Counted from the stretch's first letter, positions 33,711 through 42,286 are shown. The stretch: DNA of 64,000 nucleotides from Eubacterium sp. (GCA_024687845.1 JAILEL010000158.1:1-64000); one strand, 5' to 3'. Program-made: numbers and translations. The notes: generated by a model not told the origin, from the letters alone.

Positions 33711-36158
33711 ATGAGTTACTTAAAAATCAAAACAAAAGAGAAGCGATTTCCAGTAGCAAAGGATTTATATGGTTTATTTTTTGAAGATATTAGCCACGCA
33801 GGAGATGGTGGTCTGTATCCGGAAATGATAAGAAATCGTTCATTTGAAGATTCGATTCTGCCAGAAGGATGTGTTACAGAAGATGAGGGTAAAACCTTTG
33901 TTTCGCCAACTGGATGGATTGAAGAATTCAACAACGGAGAAGGAATGAGTGACTGGGTAAAGAATAACAAGGTTGTCCCAACATCTATTCCAGGCTGGTA
34001 TTCAGAAAATGCAGAGATGTCTCTCGATTATGTCAATATTCTTAATCCAAAACGAAAGGTTTCGCTTAAGGTAGGCTTTAAAGAAAACGGACAGATTCGT
34101 AATGTTGGTTACTGTGGAATTCCACAATCTAAGGGAAGTTCTTATAATTTTTATATGTTTGTCAAGTCTGATAAGGATGTGACAGTTGAGCTTAAAATAT
34201 CCGATAAAGCCCGTATATCTGATACTGTAAAAATTCAGATCAAAGCCGGAGACTGGAATCGTTACGATGCATTATTAAATGCCCAAATAACTACAGGTGA
34301 AGGTGAGTTTTGTATTACAAGCCAAGCAGAAGCTACTGTTTATTTTGGTTTTGTTTCCTTAATGCCGGCAGAAACATTTATGGGACATGGATTAAGAACA
34401 GACCTTGCCGAAAAGCTTCGTGATATGAATCCAGCTTTCCTGCGTTTTCCAGGTGGATGTATAGTAGAAGGCTTTTCTATGGAAACTGTATGGTATTTTC
34501 AGAATACTGTTGGTCCTGTATGGGAAAGGCCCTCACACTGGCTTCTATGGCATTATAGAACCACTAACGGACTTGGTTTCCATGAATATCTTCAGCTCTG
34601 TGAGGACCTTGATATTGCACCTCTTTACGTATGCAACTGTGGTATGACCTGTCAGGGACGTTGTCCTAGATATTTTGATGAAGAAGAACAGCAATATATG
34701 ATAGATGATATTTTTGCGGCTTTAGAATATGCTCTTGGAAGTGCTGATACAAAGTGGGGTTCTGTTCGTGCAAGTATGGGACATGAAACGCCTTTCAGAC
34801 TTGATTATCTTGAGATTGGAAATGAAAATGCTGGACCAGAATATGACTGGAGATTCGATCTGATCAAAGAAAAAGTATTAGAGAAATATCCTGATATTAT
34901 AATTGTTGCAAATGACCGTGGTAAAACAAAAAAACTTAAAACAGATATAGTTGATGATCATTATTATAATATGCCTGAGTTTTTTGCAGAAGGCATCAAT
35001 ATATATGATGATTCAGACAGAAATGATCCGGATATATTTGTTGGTGAATTTGCAGTTAACCAGACTTACGAAGGTCAGCTTCGGGCAGCAATAGGTGAAG
35101 CAATGTTCATGCTTGGACTAGAGAGAAATCAGGACAAGGTTAAGCTTTCTTCCTATGCCCCTCTTTTTCAGCATGTTAATTACGGTTCATGGTTCCCAAA
35201 TCTTATTATATTTGACAACTTAAAAAGTTTTGTAATTCCGACCTATTATAGTTTTCGTGTATTTGGAGGAAATCGTGGAGAGAACGTTGTTTCCTTCGAA
35301 GAAGAGATAAATAATATCTATTATGATATCCATGGACTTCCTTCACTTTCCGGTGATGATGGAGTCAGATATAAAAACCCAGTATGGAATGGCAAAACAG
35401 TAACTCCATCACGTGATATCTTAGCTGAGCATGATGTTAATAATAATGAAATAACCATATATCGTAAATTACCTGAAGATATGCCAGAATTTCCATTTAA
35501 GGTATATCCTCTGGTTACTCTGGGAGAAGATTTAGAATGTAGAGAAGGAATCTTTGAAGTTGATGCATTTTATGAAGAAGGAAAAGATATATCACTTGGA
35601 ATATTGGCATCTCCAAAGCCACTTTCATTCTACGATCGTACAAATCCTAATCCGGTAGATCCATGGAGCATGAGATTCTTAGAAGTATCACGCTGGATCC
35701 TGTCAGATAGCAAATCCTTCGTTGCTCGTGACAGTTTCCCAGCAAAAGCATATTCTGAAGCTAAGGAAGTTACTCTCAAAAAGAATGAATATAATCATCT
35801 CAAATATACCGTGTCAAATCATTCTATAACATTAGAACTAAATGGAGAGATAATAGATAATGTAGAACTACCTTATTATCCTGGAATGGGTACTGTAGTA
35901 ACAGATACAGAAGAAGAAGTAATAATTAAAATAGTTAATTTTTCGGATAATGAAGAATCTGTTGAAATCATTTTAGACTGTGATGTTGAATCAGATTATA
36001 CCGTAAACCTGCTAACTGGAAATGCTACAGACGAAAATAGCTTAGATAATCCTCTGAATGTATGTGATAAAATAATAAAGAAAAATGGAGCAGCAAGAGA
36101 ATTTGTATACGATGCACCAGCCCTATCTATTAATGCTTTACGTTTGAAGAAACATTAG
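33711..36158 (+). CDS. Alpha-L-arabinofuranosidase, glycoside hydrolase family 51
   Basis: It removes terminal arabinofuranosyl groups from arabinan, arabinoxylan or their oligosaccharides. The 815-residue protein opens with the GH51 start (DLYGLFFEDISHAGDGGLYPE) and has a beta-sandwich insert (about 90-220). The TIM barrel follows with FLRFPGGCIVEG, the acid/base Glu372 in EIGNENAGPE and the nucleophile Glu446 in VGEFAVNQTY. The C-terminal arabinofuranosidase domain ends near 815. There is no signal peptide, so it probably acts on imported oligosaccharides. GAGAGGGG lies 7 bases before the ATG. The GH9 cellulase elsewhere in the window fits a plant-fibre lifestyle. Confidence 0.95.
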   Translation: MSYLKIKTKEKRFPVAKDLYGLFFEDISHAGDGGLYPEMIRNRSFEDSILPEGCVTEDEGKTFVSPTGWIEEFNNGEGMSDWVKNNKVVPTSIPGWYSENAEMSLDYVNILNPKRKVSLKVGFKENGQIRNVGYCGIPQSKGSSYNFYMFVKSDKDVTVELKISDKARISDTVKIQIKAGDWNRYDALLNAQITTGEGEFCITSQAEATVYFGFVSLMPAETFMGHGLRTDLAEKLRDMNPAFLRFPGGCIVEGFSMETVWYFQNTVGPVWERPSHWLLWHYRTTNGLGFHEYLQLCEDLDIAPLYVCNCGMTCQGRCPRYFDEEEQQYMIDDIFAALEYALGSADTKWGSVRASMGHETPFRLDYLEIGNENAGPEYDWRFDLIKEKVLEKYPDIIIVANDRGKTKKLKTDIVDDHYYNMPEFFAEGINIYDDSDRNDPDIFVGEFAVNQTYEGQLRAAIGEAMFMLGLERNQDKVKLSSYAPLFQHVNYGSWFPNLIIFDNLKSFVIPTYYSFRVFGGNRGENVVSFEEEINNIYYDIHGLPSLSGDDGVRYKNPVWNGKTVTPSRDILAEHDVNNNEITIYRKLPEDMPEFPFKVYPLVTLGEDLECREGIFEVDAFYEEGKDISLGILASPKPLSFYDRTNPNPVDPWSMRFLEVSRWILSDSKSFVARDSFPAKAYSEAKEVTLKKNEYNHLKYTVSNHSITLELNGEIIDNVELPYYPGMGTVVTDTEEEVIIKIVNFSDNEESVEIILDCDVESDYTVNLLTGNATDENSLDNPLNVCDKIIKKNGAAREFVYDAPALSINALRLKKH

Positions 36159-36242
36159 TTATTCTGATTGATTTATTTTATTTTTATGATAAACTAAAAG
36201 AGTTGTTTATTACATACATTTAAAAGAAGGATGAGGAGTATT

Positions 36243-37802
36243 ATGAGTAAAGAAAAACGTGATAGCTGGGGCTCCCGTTCCCAGTTCATTCTCGCATCAA
36301 TCGGATCTGCTGTAGGTTTAGGAAATGCTTGGCGTTTTCCAGGACTTGCTGCAAAGCATGGTGGCGGAGCATTCCTTCTGGTTTATCTTCTTGCCATGCT
36401 TGTTATTGGTATTCCATTTTTAATGATGGAAATATCTATTGGACGTAAAATGCATCGTGGTGTTCCAGAAGCACTTCGTGCAATCAAGAAGCCAACCGAA
36501 CCTATAGGCTGGTTCGCAGTTTCAAATGCTTATGTTATTGCTGTTTATTATGCAGTTGTTTTTGCATGGGTAATCATGATGGCATTTGCAAGCTTTAAGT
36601 TTGCAGGTCTCACAGGTGATTCTGAATCAGCTGCTGGAATATGGGCTTCAATGATTAAAACAACAGGAACAACTTCTGGTTATGGTACAATATCATTTCC
36701 AGTACTGGGATGTCTTGTTTTAGCATGGGTACTTATTTATGCTTGTATTCGTAACGGCCCTGGAACAGTTGGAAAAGTTGTTAAATATACGGTATTTCTG
36801 CCAATCATATGTCTTTTAATTCTTACAATAAAAGGAATTCTTATGCCAGGTGCAATACATGGCTTAACAAAGTTTTTTGTTCCAGATTTTGCTTCTCTTG
36901 CAAGTGCAGATATCTGGATTGATGCTATAGGACAGGTCTTTTATTCTCTGTCTATCATGATGGCTATCATGGTAGCTTATGGTTCATTCCTTGATGAAGG
37001 TAGTAATATTGCAATAGATTCAGTAATCATTGCATTTTCTGATTTTGCAATTAGTGTTCTGTCAGGAATCGTGCTCTTTACAACAATGAGCGGAACTGGT
37101 CAGTTAGATAACATGACAGCTTCCGGAATCGGAACAGCATTTATAGTTTATCCACAGTCTATTGTACTTTTAACAAAGAGCGGTGTAGCAAATGCAATAT
37201 TTGCATTTGTTTTCTACTTCTGCCTGTGTACACTTGCAATAGATAGTGCATTTTCAATCATTGAGGGTGTTTCAACTGCAATTTCTGACAAGTTCCATTT
37301 ATCACATAAGAAAACAACTCTTATTCTTTGTATCATTGCAAGTATTCTTTCTCTTTGGTTCATCACTGGAGCAGGACTTGCATGGCTGGATATTGTAGAT
37401 CACTGGTGTAATGCTTTCAGCTTAATCCTAGTTGGTATTCTTGAAGCAATCACCATAGGATGGCTTTTTGACCCAATAAAAGTATTAAATGAAGTAAATA
37501 GAAATACTACTAACTTTAAGATGCCAGCTTGGTGGTTTGTAACTTCTATTAAGTTCTTAGCACCTCTTACACTTGTAGGATTCTTTATTTGGAATTTGGT
37601 AGACTTATTTAAAAATGAAGCTTTAACTGGAATATACGGAAGACCTGATGGCTATTCACTTGCATCTAATATAGTTGGTGGATGGCTTATACTGGCACTT
37701 TGCTTATTCAGTGGTTTTATCGTAAAAATCATTGAGAATAGTATTGCAAAGAAAGGTTATAAGCCTGATGATGTTGTTTGGGAAGATACTGAAGAGAAAT
37801 AA
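36243..37802 (+). CDS. Sodium:neurotransmitter-symporter (NSS/SNF) family transporter
   Basis: A 519-residue Na+-coupled transporter of the LeuT fold, likely for an amino acid. The first helix has the signature SRSQFILASIGSAVGLGNAW, with the unwound GNAWRFP that binds Na+ and substrate. About 11-12 membrane helices follow. ATG 36243 is 4 bases after GAGGAG; an upstream in-frame ATG at 36231 is possible. It is followed by a good terminator, and forms its own transcription unit after the GH51 gene. Confidence 0.93.
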   Translation: MSKEKRDSWGSRSQFILASIGSAVGLGNAWRFPGLAAKHGGGAFLLVYLLAMLVIGIPFLMMEISIGRKMHRGVPEALRAIKKPTEPIGWFAVSNAYVIAVYYAVVFAWVIMMAFASFKFAGLTGDSESAAGIWASMIKTTGTTSGYGTISFPVLGCLVLAWVLIYACIRNGPGTVGKVVKYTVFLPIICLLILTIKGILMPGAIHGLTKFFVPDFASLASADIWIDAIGQVFYSLSIMMAIMVAYGSFLDEGSNIAIDSVIIAFSDFAISVLSGIVLFTTMSGTGQLDNMTASGIGTAFIVYPQSIVLLTKSGVANAIFAFVFYFCLCTLAIDSAFSIIEGVSTAISDKFHLSHKKTTLILCIIASILSLWFITGAGLAWLDIVDHWCNAFSLILVGILEAITIGWLFDPIKVLNEVNRNTTNFKMPAWWFVTSIKFLAPLTLVGFFIWNLVDLFKNEALTGIYGRPDGYSLASNIVGGWLILALCLFSGFIVKIIENSIAKKGYKPDDVVWEDTEEK

Positions 37803-37840
37803 TATATATTTGTTTATTTTACAAAAATAGACACGGATTA

Positions 37841-37876
37841 AACTGTCCTTCAATCAAATGAAGGGCAGTTTTTTAT
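37841..37876 (+). terminator. Rho-independent terminator after the NSS transporter
   Basis: AACTGTCCTTCA (37841-37852) pairs with TGAAGGGCAGTT (37859-37870), with one G-T pair and a 6-base loop, followed by TTTTTATTTTG. Confidence 0.9.
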
Positions 37877-37963
37877 TTTGTGATATATTTATATTTTTGT
37901 TGATCTTTTGTTGTTACTCGGAGTTTATTATGAGGTTAAGTAAAAGATAAATGGAATTTTAAC

Positions 37964-38239
37964 GTGTATAAGAGAAAAAGCATAGCAATGAGTGATATGC
38001 CTCCGGCTTTACTTGAGCATGATGTAAATAAGCTTAATGCTGAGAACAGATTTCATGTTGAGAGAAATGATCTGACTGCTTATGAAAGATACAGTGCTGT
38101 TTTTAATACCGAACAGCCTTATAAGGTTGATGAAAAGAAGACTATATCAAAATACACTTCTAAAAAAGTAATTGGCTTCCTGAAGAATATGATAGAAGCA
38201 GACTATGGTATATTAAGCAGGAAGAATAATAGAATATAA
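37964..38239 (+). CDS. Hypothetical protein, up to 91 residues
   Basis: I do not recognise this frame. The longest reading starts at GTG 37964 without a convincing ribosome binding site; ATG 37988 (MSDMPPALLEHDVNKLNAEN) is an alternative. The protein is hydrophilic and Lys-rich in its second half (KVDEKKTISKYTSKKVIGFL), with no signal peptide or motif. It stands alone between a terminator and the fluoride riboswitch promoter. It may be a real orphan gene or the tail of a decayed one. Confidence 0.4.
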   Translation: MYKRKSIAMSDMPPALLEHDVNKLNAENRFHVERNDLTAYERYSAVFNTEQPYKVDEKKTISKYTSKKVIGFLKNMIEADYGILSRKNNRI

Positions 38240-38252
38240 TCTTTTTCTAATC

Positions 38253-38281
38253 TTTACATATGAGTAAACGAATGATATAAT
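38253..38281 (+). promoter_or_regulatory. Promoter of the fluoride-riboswitch transcript
   Basis: TTTACA (38253-38258) and TATAAT (38276-38281) with a 17-base spacer, directly before the aptamer, which starts 16 bases after the -10. Confidence 0.8.
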
Positions 38282-38297
38282 TCATATGTTTGAAAAA

Positions 38298-38392
38298 GGG
38301 AATGAGGTCTCCCTAAGTAGATATACTTAAACCGCTTAATGAGCTGATGACTTCTGCATTTCTTTTTGTGATGCAGAGTTTGTCAGCTTTTT
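38298..38392 (+). ncRNA. Fluoride riboswitch (crcB motif) with a transcription-terminator switch
   Basis: The aptamer (38298-38356) shows GGGAATGAGGTCTCCC, a variable hairpin (AAGTAGATATACTT), then AAACCGCTTAATGAGCTGATGACTTCTGC. The GAGGTC loop can pair with GACTTC (one G-U) to form the pseudoknot, as in known fluoride aptamers. The expression platform is also visible: the aptamer 3' strand AGCTGATGACTTCTGCAT (38342-38359) alternatively pairs with ATGCAGAGTTTGTCAGCT (38371-38388), followed by TTTTT. Fluoride binding should hold the 3' strand in the aptamer, prevent the terminator and turn the gene on. The downstream cation:proton antiporter belongs to a class known to be associated with this riboswitch. 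Confidence 0.9.
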
Positions 38393-38412
38393 CTGCATAT
38401 TGGAGGTAGTTT

Positions 38413-39588
38413 ATGTTATTAAGTATCGCTATAATACTGTTATCTGGTCTGCTGTTAGGGACTATCTGTAAGAAGGTAAGATTTCCGAGTTTGTTTGGGA
38501 TGATAATAGCAGGTGTTATTATCGGTCCTTACTGCTTGAATCTGATAGATGATTCCATTTTAAATGTTTCGTCTGAAATCAGGCGTATTGCTCTGATTAT
38601 TATACTGATTAGAGCAGGGCTAAAACTGAGTCTAGATGATCTGAAGAAAGTGGGAAGACCGGCCATACTCATGTGTTTTCTGCCGGCTTGTTTTGAGATT
38701 ATAGGAATGATTATTATTGCACCTATAATGTTCGGGATGAGTCGTCTAGATGCTGCAATACTCGGAGCTGTTATCGGTGCAGTTTCTCCGGCAGTAATTG
38801 TACCGCGAATGATAAAACTAATAGATGAAGGATATGGTACCAAACAAGGTATTCCACAAATGATACTTGCGGGAGCATCTGTGGATGATGTGTTTGTGAT
38901 TGTAATGTTTACAACATTTACTGGAATTGCTCAAGGACAGGGTGTATCAATAAGAGAAATAATTAATATTCCTATTTCAATATTGCTAGGAATAATAATA
39001 GGTTTTGCTGTTGGATTTTTGCTTTATAAATGGTTTTCAAAAATATCTGTATCATTAATAATAATGACTATAATAGTATTATCTGTAAGCTTTTGTTTAT
39101 CTGCGGTTGAAACTGAACTGGTGTTTATTCCGTTTGCTTCTTTAATTGCTATAATGTGCCTTGGTATAGCAATAAGAAAATCTGATGTTGATATGGCAAA
39201 AAAACTGTCGGCTCAATATGATAAGCTTTGGACAGTGGCAGAAGTTTTTCTGTTTGTATTAGTTGGTGCGTCGGTTGCTATAGATCATGCAAAAGAAGCA
39301 GGAATAAAGGCTGTTATACTTATTCTTGTGGTAATATTATTCAGAATGATAGGTGTATTTGTGTGTGTGATAAAAACGAAACTCAGTTTTAAAGAGAAAT
39401 TATTTTGCATGATAGCATATACACCAAAAGCAACTGTACAGGCAGCTATTGGAGGACTACCTTTGGCAATGGGACTTCCCTCTGGAGAATTAATTCTTAC
39501 CATATCTGTTGTAGCAATTTTGTTAACTGCTCCATTAGGTGCATTTGGTATAGATCTGACTTATAAAAAATTCCTGATAGCAAAATAA
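38413..39588 (+). CDS. Cation:proton antiporter (CPA family) under fluoride riboswitch control
   Basis: A 391-residue membrane protein with about 12 hydrophobic helices. It starts MLLSIAIILLSGLLLGTICK and contains FPSLFGMIIAGVIIGP, GAVIGAVSPAVIVPRM and ASVDDVF, with the paired Asp158-Asp159 expected at the ion site of CPA-type antiporters. Riboswitch context suggests it helps cells withstand fluoride stress, either by pH/ion homeostasis or direct export; direct fluoride transport is not shown for this class as far as I know. TGGAGGT lies 5 bases before ATG 38413. No crcB/fluc or CLC-F gene is in the window. Confidence 0.9.
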   Translation: MLLSIAIILLSGLLLGTICKKVRFPSLFGMIIAGVIIGPYCLNLIDDSILNVSSEIRRIALIIILIRAGLKLSLDDLKKVGRPAILMCFLPACFEIIGMIIIAPIMFGMSRLDAAILGAVIGAVSPAVIVPRMIKLIDEGYGTKQGIPQMILAGASVDDVFVIVMFTTFTGIAQGQGVSIREIINIPISILLGIIIGFAVGFLLYKWFSKISVSLIIMTIIVLSVSFCLSAVETELVFIPFASLIAIMCLGIAIRKSDVDMAKKLSAQYDKLWTVAEVFLFVLVGASVAIDHAKEAGIKAVILILVVILFRMIGVFVCVIKTKLSFKEKLFCMIAYTPKATVQAAIGGLPLAMGLPSGELILTISVVAILLTAPLGAFGIDLTYKKFLIAK

Positions 39589-39633
39589 AAATGAAATTAA
39601 AACGACTCAATTAAATTTTAGAGGTATTTGAAA

Positions 39634-40146
39634 TTGAAGGTTATTCTAAGTAGAAAAGGATTTGATTCTTCTAATGGTGGGATAGTGAGTCCGATATTTG
39701 AAGATGGTTCCATGGTTTCATTTCCTATTCCAAGTTTTGATAAAGATAACGACCTGCAAGTTATTTGGGGATACCTTCAGGTTGGTGAGATTATAGAAAA
39801 TCCTGTAGAACAGGAAAAATTATGGTGGCATCCGCATTCCAGTATTGAGCGAAGAAATAATAAAACAAATATGATTATTACTGCCACAAAAACTTTATCA
39901 TTTGATAATAGTAAACCAGGTGCTGGATTACTTAAGTATGATGTTAAGAGAGTGTTGACACTTGAAAATAATAATAAAGCTACATGGAAGTATAACACTG
40001 TATATGATTTGGAACATATATTAAGCAACAGAAGGAACTCGGCTAAGAATCCTGATGAAGGCATTTACTATGCTGGTATATGGCAGGAATTAGGGCTTGC
40101 TGAGTCTAAGGAGTGCTTGGATTGGGCAGAATCAATCGTTTTATAA
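39634..40146 (+). CDS. Nmad3-like (nucleotide modification associated domain 3) protein, internally shortened
   Basis: The protein (170 residues) opens with MKVILSRKGFDSSNGGIVSP and GSMVSFPIP, then VIWGYLQVGEII and WWHPHSS, with GAGLLKYD later. I recognise this as the Nmad3 family (putative nucleotide or nucleic-acid modification enzymes defined by gene context). Compared with the full-length family as I recall it, about 60 residues are missing between SFDKDN and DLQVIWGYLQVGE, including the FGQ and DLFLFFGWF segments. The frame is kept. TTG 39634 is 8 bases after GAGGT; a TTG at 39628 is too close. No modification partner genes lie nearby. It may be a non-functional deletion form. Confidence 0.65.
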   Translation: MKVILSRKGFDSSNGGIVSPIFEDGSMVSFPIPSFDKDNDLQVIWGYLQVGEIIENPVEQEKLWWHPHSSIERRNNKTNMIITATKTLSFDNSKPGAGLLKYDVKRVLTLENNNKATWKYNTVYDLEHILSNRRNSAKNPDEGIYYAGIWQELGLAESKECLDWAESIVL

Positions 40147-40180
40147 ACTTCGATGAGTGAGCTGATAGGAGAAATGTCAT

Positions 40181-40312
40181 ATGGAAATAGTGAAAAAGGT
40201 ATTTGATAAGGCGTTGGTTTTAAAACTCAGAACTCGTATGGATAATCGTGGATTAATGACGGTAAATTATGAGGATGAGTTTGTTGACAATAAACAATAT
40301 AATAGACTATGA
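40181..40312 (+). pseudogene. Probable 5' remnant of a dTDP-4-dehydrorhamnose 3,5-epimerase-like (RfbC-family) gene
   Basis: A 43-residue frame starting MEIVKKVFDKALVLKLRTRM and continuing DNRGLMTVNYEDEFV resembles the N-terminus of clostridial RfbC-like sugar epimerases, which normally continue for over 100 residues. Here it stops at TGA 40310-40312, 14 bases before a truncated 227-bp repeat. A ribosome binding site (AGGAG) is present, about 12 bases upstream. The best reading is a truncated remnant, with recombination at the repeat as a possible cause. The family call is from memory and is tentative. Confidence 0.4.
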
Positions 40313-40325
40313 TATGTATGATTAT

Positions 40326-40362
40326 GTTACTATTCACGGTTCATGAGATAAGTAATATAAAC
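40326..40362. repeat. Truncated copy of the 227-bp repeat (left end, ~37 bp)
   Basis: GTTACTATTCACGGTTCATG followed by AGATAAGTAA matches the left end of copy 1 except for one base; similarity ends about 20 bases before the flavin reductase start. Right end and inner hairpins are absent. It separates the epimerase remnant from an intact gene, marking a likely rearrangement junction. Confidence 0.75.
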
Positions 40363-40382
40363 GACTATTTGGGGAGGGAAAT

Positions 40383-40955
40383 ATGACCAAAAGACGTTCT
40401 GTTGATCCGATATATTCTATGTGTGTTCAACCTTCTTTTATTATAGGCACGAATAATGAGGATGGCACAGCCAACTTTGCCCCTATTACCTGGGCAAGTG
40501 CTACCCATGAGGAGGGTAATGGTTATCTTTTTGTCATAAGTATGGCTGGAACTAAGAGGACTAAGAAAAACGTGCTTAGAACTGGCATTTTCAGTGCTAA
40601 TCTAGTAAGCACAGATATGTTACCGCTTATGGACTATTTTGGATCAAAACATGCTAAAGATGGTGCGAAAAATGATGTTTCCTACGAGGTTGTTCGTGGA
40701 GAGGTTTTGAATGTTCCTGTTTTAAACGAAAGCCGATGGGTATATGAATGTGAGGTTGCTAAAACTGTCGAGACCGGAGATTCAACAACCTTCTTTTGTC
40801 ATATCCGTAATATACAGATGGATGAGAATCTCGTATGTGAAGACATATTTGATGTTGATTTAACAACACTTGATCCGGTCATATATTCAGGCAGATACCA
40901 TAGCCTTGGAAAAATGCTTGGGAAAATTGGAGATTTTGCACATGAATGTAACTAG
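40383..40955 (+). CDS. Flavin reductase family protein
   Basis: A 190-residue protein of the flavin-reductase-like FMN-binding split-barrel family. It shows SFIIGTNNEDGTANFAPITWAS near the N-terminus, KRTKKNVLRTGIFSANLVS in the middle and DPVIYSGRYHSLGKMLGK at the end, the last being typical of this group. The likely role is reduction or binding of FMN for an electron-transfer partner not identified here. GGGAGGG lies just before ATG 40383. It is the last plus-strand gene; a minus-strand recombinase converges on it across 75 T-rich bases. Confidence 0.9.
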   Translation: MTKRRSVDPIYSMCVQPSFIIGTNNEDGTANFAPITWASATHEEGNGYLFVISMAGTKRTKKNVLRTGIFSANLVSTDMLPLMDYFGSKHAKDGAKNDVSYEVVRGEVLNVPVLNESRWVYECEVAKTVETGDSTTFFCHIRNIQMDENLVCEDIFDVDLTTLDPVIYSGRYHSLGKMLGKIGDFAHECN

Positions 40956-41030
40956 ATACGGAAATAATCGGAAAAAGTATAGTGGCCTTTTTTCTAAAAA
41001 TTTTTTTGGTTTTTACCTGTCTTTTTGGTT

Positions 41031-42080
41031 TCAATCCTTTTCTCTCAACGTCACTTTGTTTCTTGCAGCACGTTTTCGTTCCTGTTCGATATCGGCATAA
41101 TGTTTTCTTGTTGTATTTACATCTTTGTGGCCTAATACATCTGCTACAAGGTAGATGTCACCTGTTTCCTGATATAATGCAGTTCCATAAGTACTTCTAA
41201 GCTTATGAGGTGTAATATGTTTTAGTGGTGTTGCAACCTGAGCATACTTTTTTACCATATTTTCAACTGTACGTACTGATATACGTTTTCTTTGAGAGGA
41301 GAGGAAGAGTGCATCTTCATGCCCATCCACAGGCTGAATATTCTTACGTTCCTTCAGATAATCCTGAATGTATCCTGTAGCTTCATCTGAAAAATATACA
41401 AACGCTTCATTTCCACCTTTTCGCGTAACTTTTACTCTGGAATTATCAAAATCTACATCTGCAATATTAAGACCAACGGTTTCAGAAACACGAAGTCCAG
41501 TACTAAGCATAAGAGTAAGCAGAGCAAGATCACGGACCTTATCTCGCTCATGAAATTTCTGCTGACGTTCTGAAAGATTATTTCCAAATTCAACTGTATC
41601 AAGAAAATCTGCAGTTTCATTTGCCTCCATACGAGTAATTGTTTTCTCATGTATTTTAGGAGTTTTTACCTTTTCAGTAACATTTTGAGAAATCATATCA
41701 TTAATATACAGATAGGAAAAAAATTTACGAATCCCAACAAGTTTACGTTTTTTTGAAGCATTATCATTAGTATATTCACGTCCATTTCGCACGTAATATG
41801 ACAGATAATCCATGTATTCCTCAAAATCTCGAGCAGACAGCTTATTTAAGTCTTCACAGGTTATTTCATATAATTCTTTCTTTTTAAGAAATGGATTTTC
41901 ACTCTGTAAAAATTCAAAAAAATACTTTATATCATGAGCATAGCCAATACGAGTACGTGGCTGAGTTGTAGTTTCTATAGAACGCATAAAATCCTTGGTA
42001 TAAGGTGGTAAATCCGATAAAATAGAACGAAGTTCAAGGATTTGTTTTTTTGAGAGTTGTTTAACGTAGGATTCGGACAT
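41031..42080 (-). CDS. XerS-like tyrosine recombinase
   Basis: A 349-residue recombinase with an N-terminal SAM-like core-binding domain (about 22-135) and a catalytic domain with all active residues: Arg197 (LSTGLRVSE), Lys221 (VTRKGG), His292 and Arg295 (PHKLRSTYG), His318 (LGHKDV) and Tyr328. Length and segments such as RDLALLTLMLSTGLRVSE, DALFLSSQ, SVRTVENMVKKYA and PHKLR resemble XerS, the single recombinase of streptococci and lactococci, rather than ~300-residue XerC/XerD. ATG 42080 has AAGGAA 8 bases upstream. There are no phage genes nearby, and it lies where gene orientation converges, with a difSL-like site upstream. I infer a chromosome-dimer resolution role. Confidence 0.85.
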   Translation of the reverse strand: MSESYVKQLSKKQILELRSILSDLPPYTKDFMRSIETTTQPRTRIGYAHDIKYFFEFLQSENPFLKKKELYEITCEDLNKLSARDFEEYMDYLSYYVRNGREYTNDNASKKRKLVGIRKFFSYLYINDMISQNVTEKVKTPKIHEKTITRMEANETADFLDTVEFGNNLSERQQKFHERDKVRDLALLTLMLSTGLRVSETVGLNIADVDFDNSRVKVTRKGGNEAFVYFSDEATGYIQDYLKERKNIQPVDGHEDALFLSSQRKRISVRTVENMVKKYAQVATPLKHITPHKLRSTYGTALYQETGDIYLVADVLGHKDVNTTRKHYADIEQERKRAARNKVTLREKD

Positions 42081-42116
42081 GATCAGAGTTCCTTTCAAAA
42101 ATTAGATAAAATATTA

Positions 42117-42283
42117 ATGAGACCTGCAATCACTGAACCCGCTGACTTCGTCATCGGTCGGGCTAAAAAGCAAGCCCTTATGTTCAGTGATTCCGGGCAT
42201 TCGCCCTATAAAACCAAAAAGAGATGCTTAAATTTGCATGCAAGCATGCATTTAACCACTCTTTCTGGTTTTGCAGGTCTCAT
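42117..42283 (-). ncRNA. Cloverleaf-like structured leader of the recombinase gene
   Basis: A branched palindrome closed by ATGAGACCTGCAA (42117-42129) and TTGCAGGTCTCAT (42271-42283), a perfect 13-bp stem. Inside are three branches. One is the stem 42129-42138/42182-42191, enclosing a UUCG-like hairpin (42139-42157) and a GGGCT/AGCCC hairpin (42160-42177). The second is a GGGC/GCCC hairpin (42195-42206). The third is a 14-bp stem (42210-42223/42259-42272, one mismatch) topped by TTGCATGC/GCATGCA (42228-42255). It lies between a minus-strand promoter and the recombinase ribosome binding site, so it should be part of its mRNA leader. It could also be a DNA-level structure. I do not recognise it as a known RNA family. 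Confidence 0.65.
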
Positions 42284-42286
42284 ATT

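Noticed and set aside
40956..41030. Terminator between flavin reductase and recombinase
   Set aside because: The region is T- and A-rich but I could not find a convincing stem.
41031..42080. Recombinase as a prophage or integrative-element integrase
   Set aside because: No excisionase, phage, conjugation or tRNA att site was seen on either side; flanking genes are conserved housekeeping genes.
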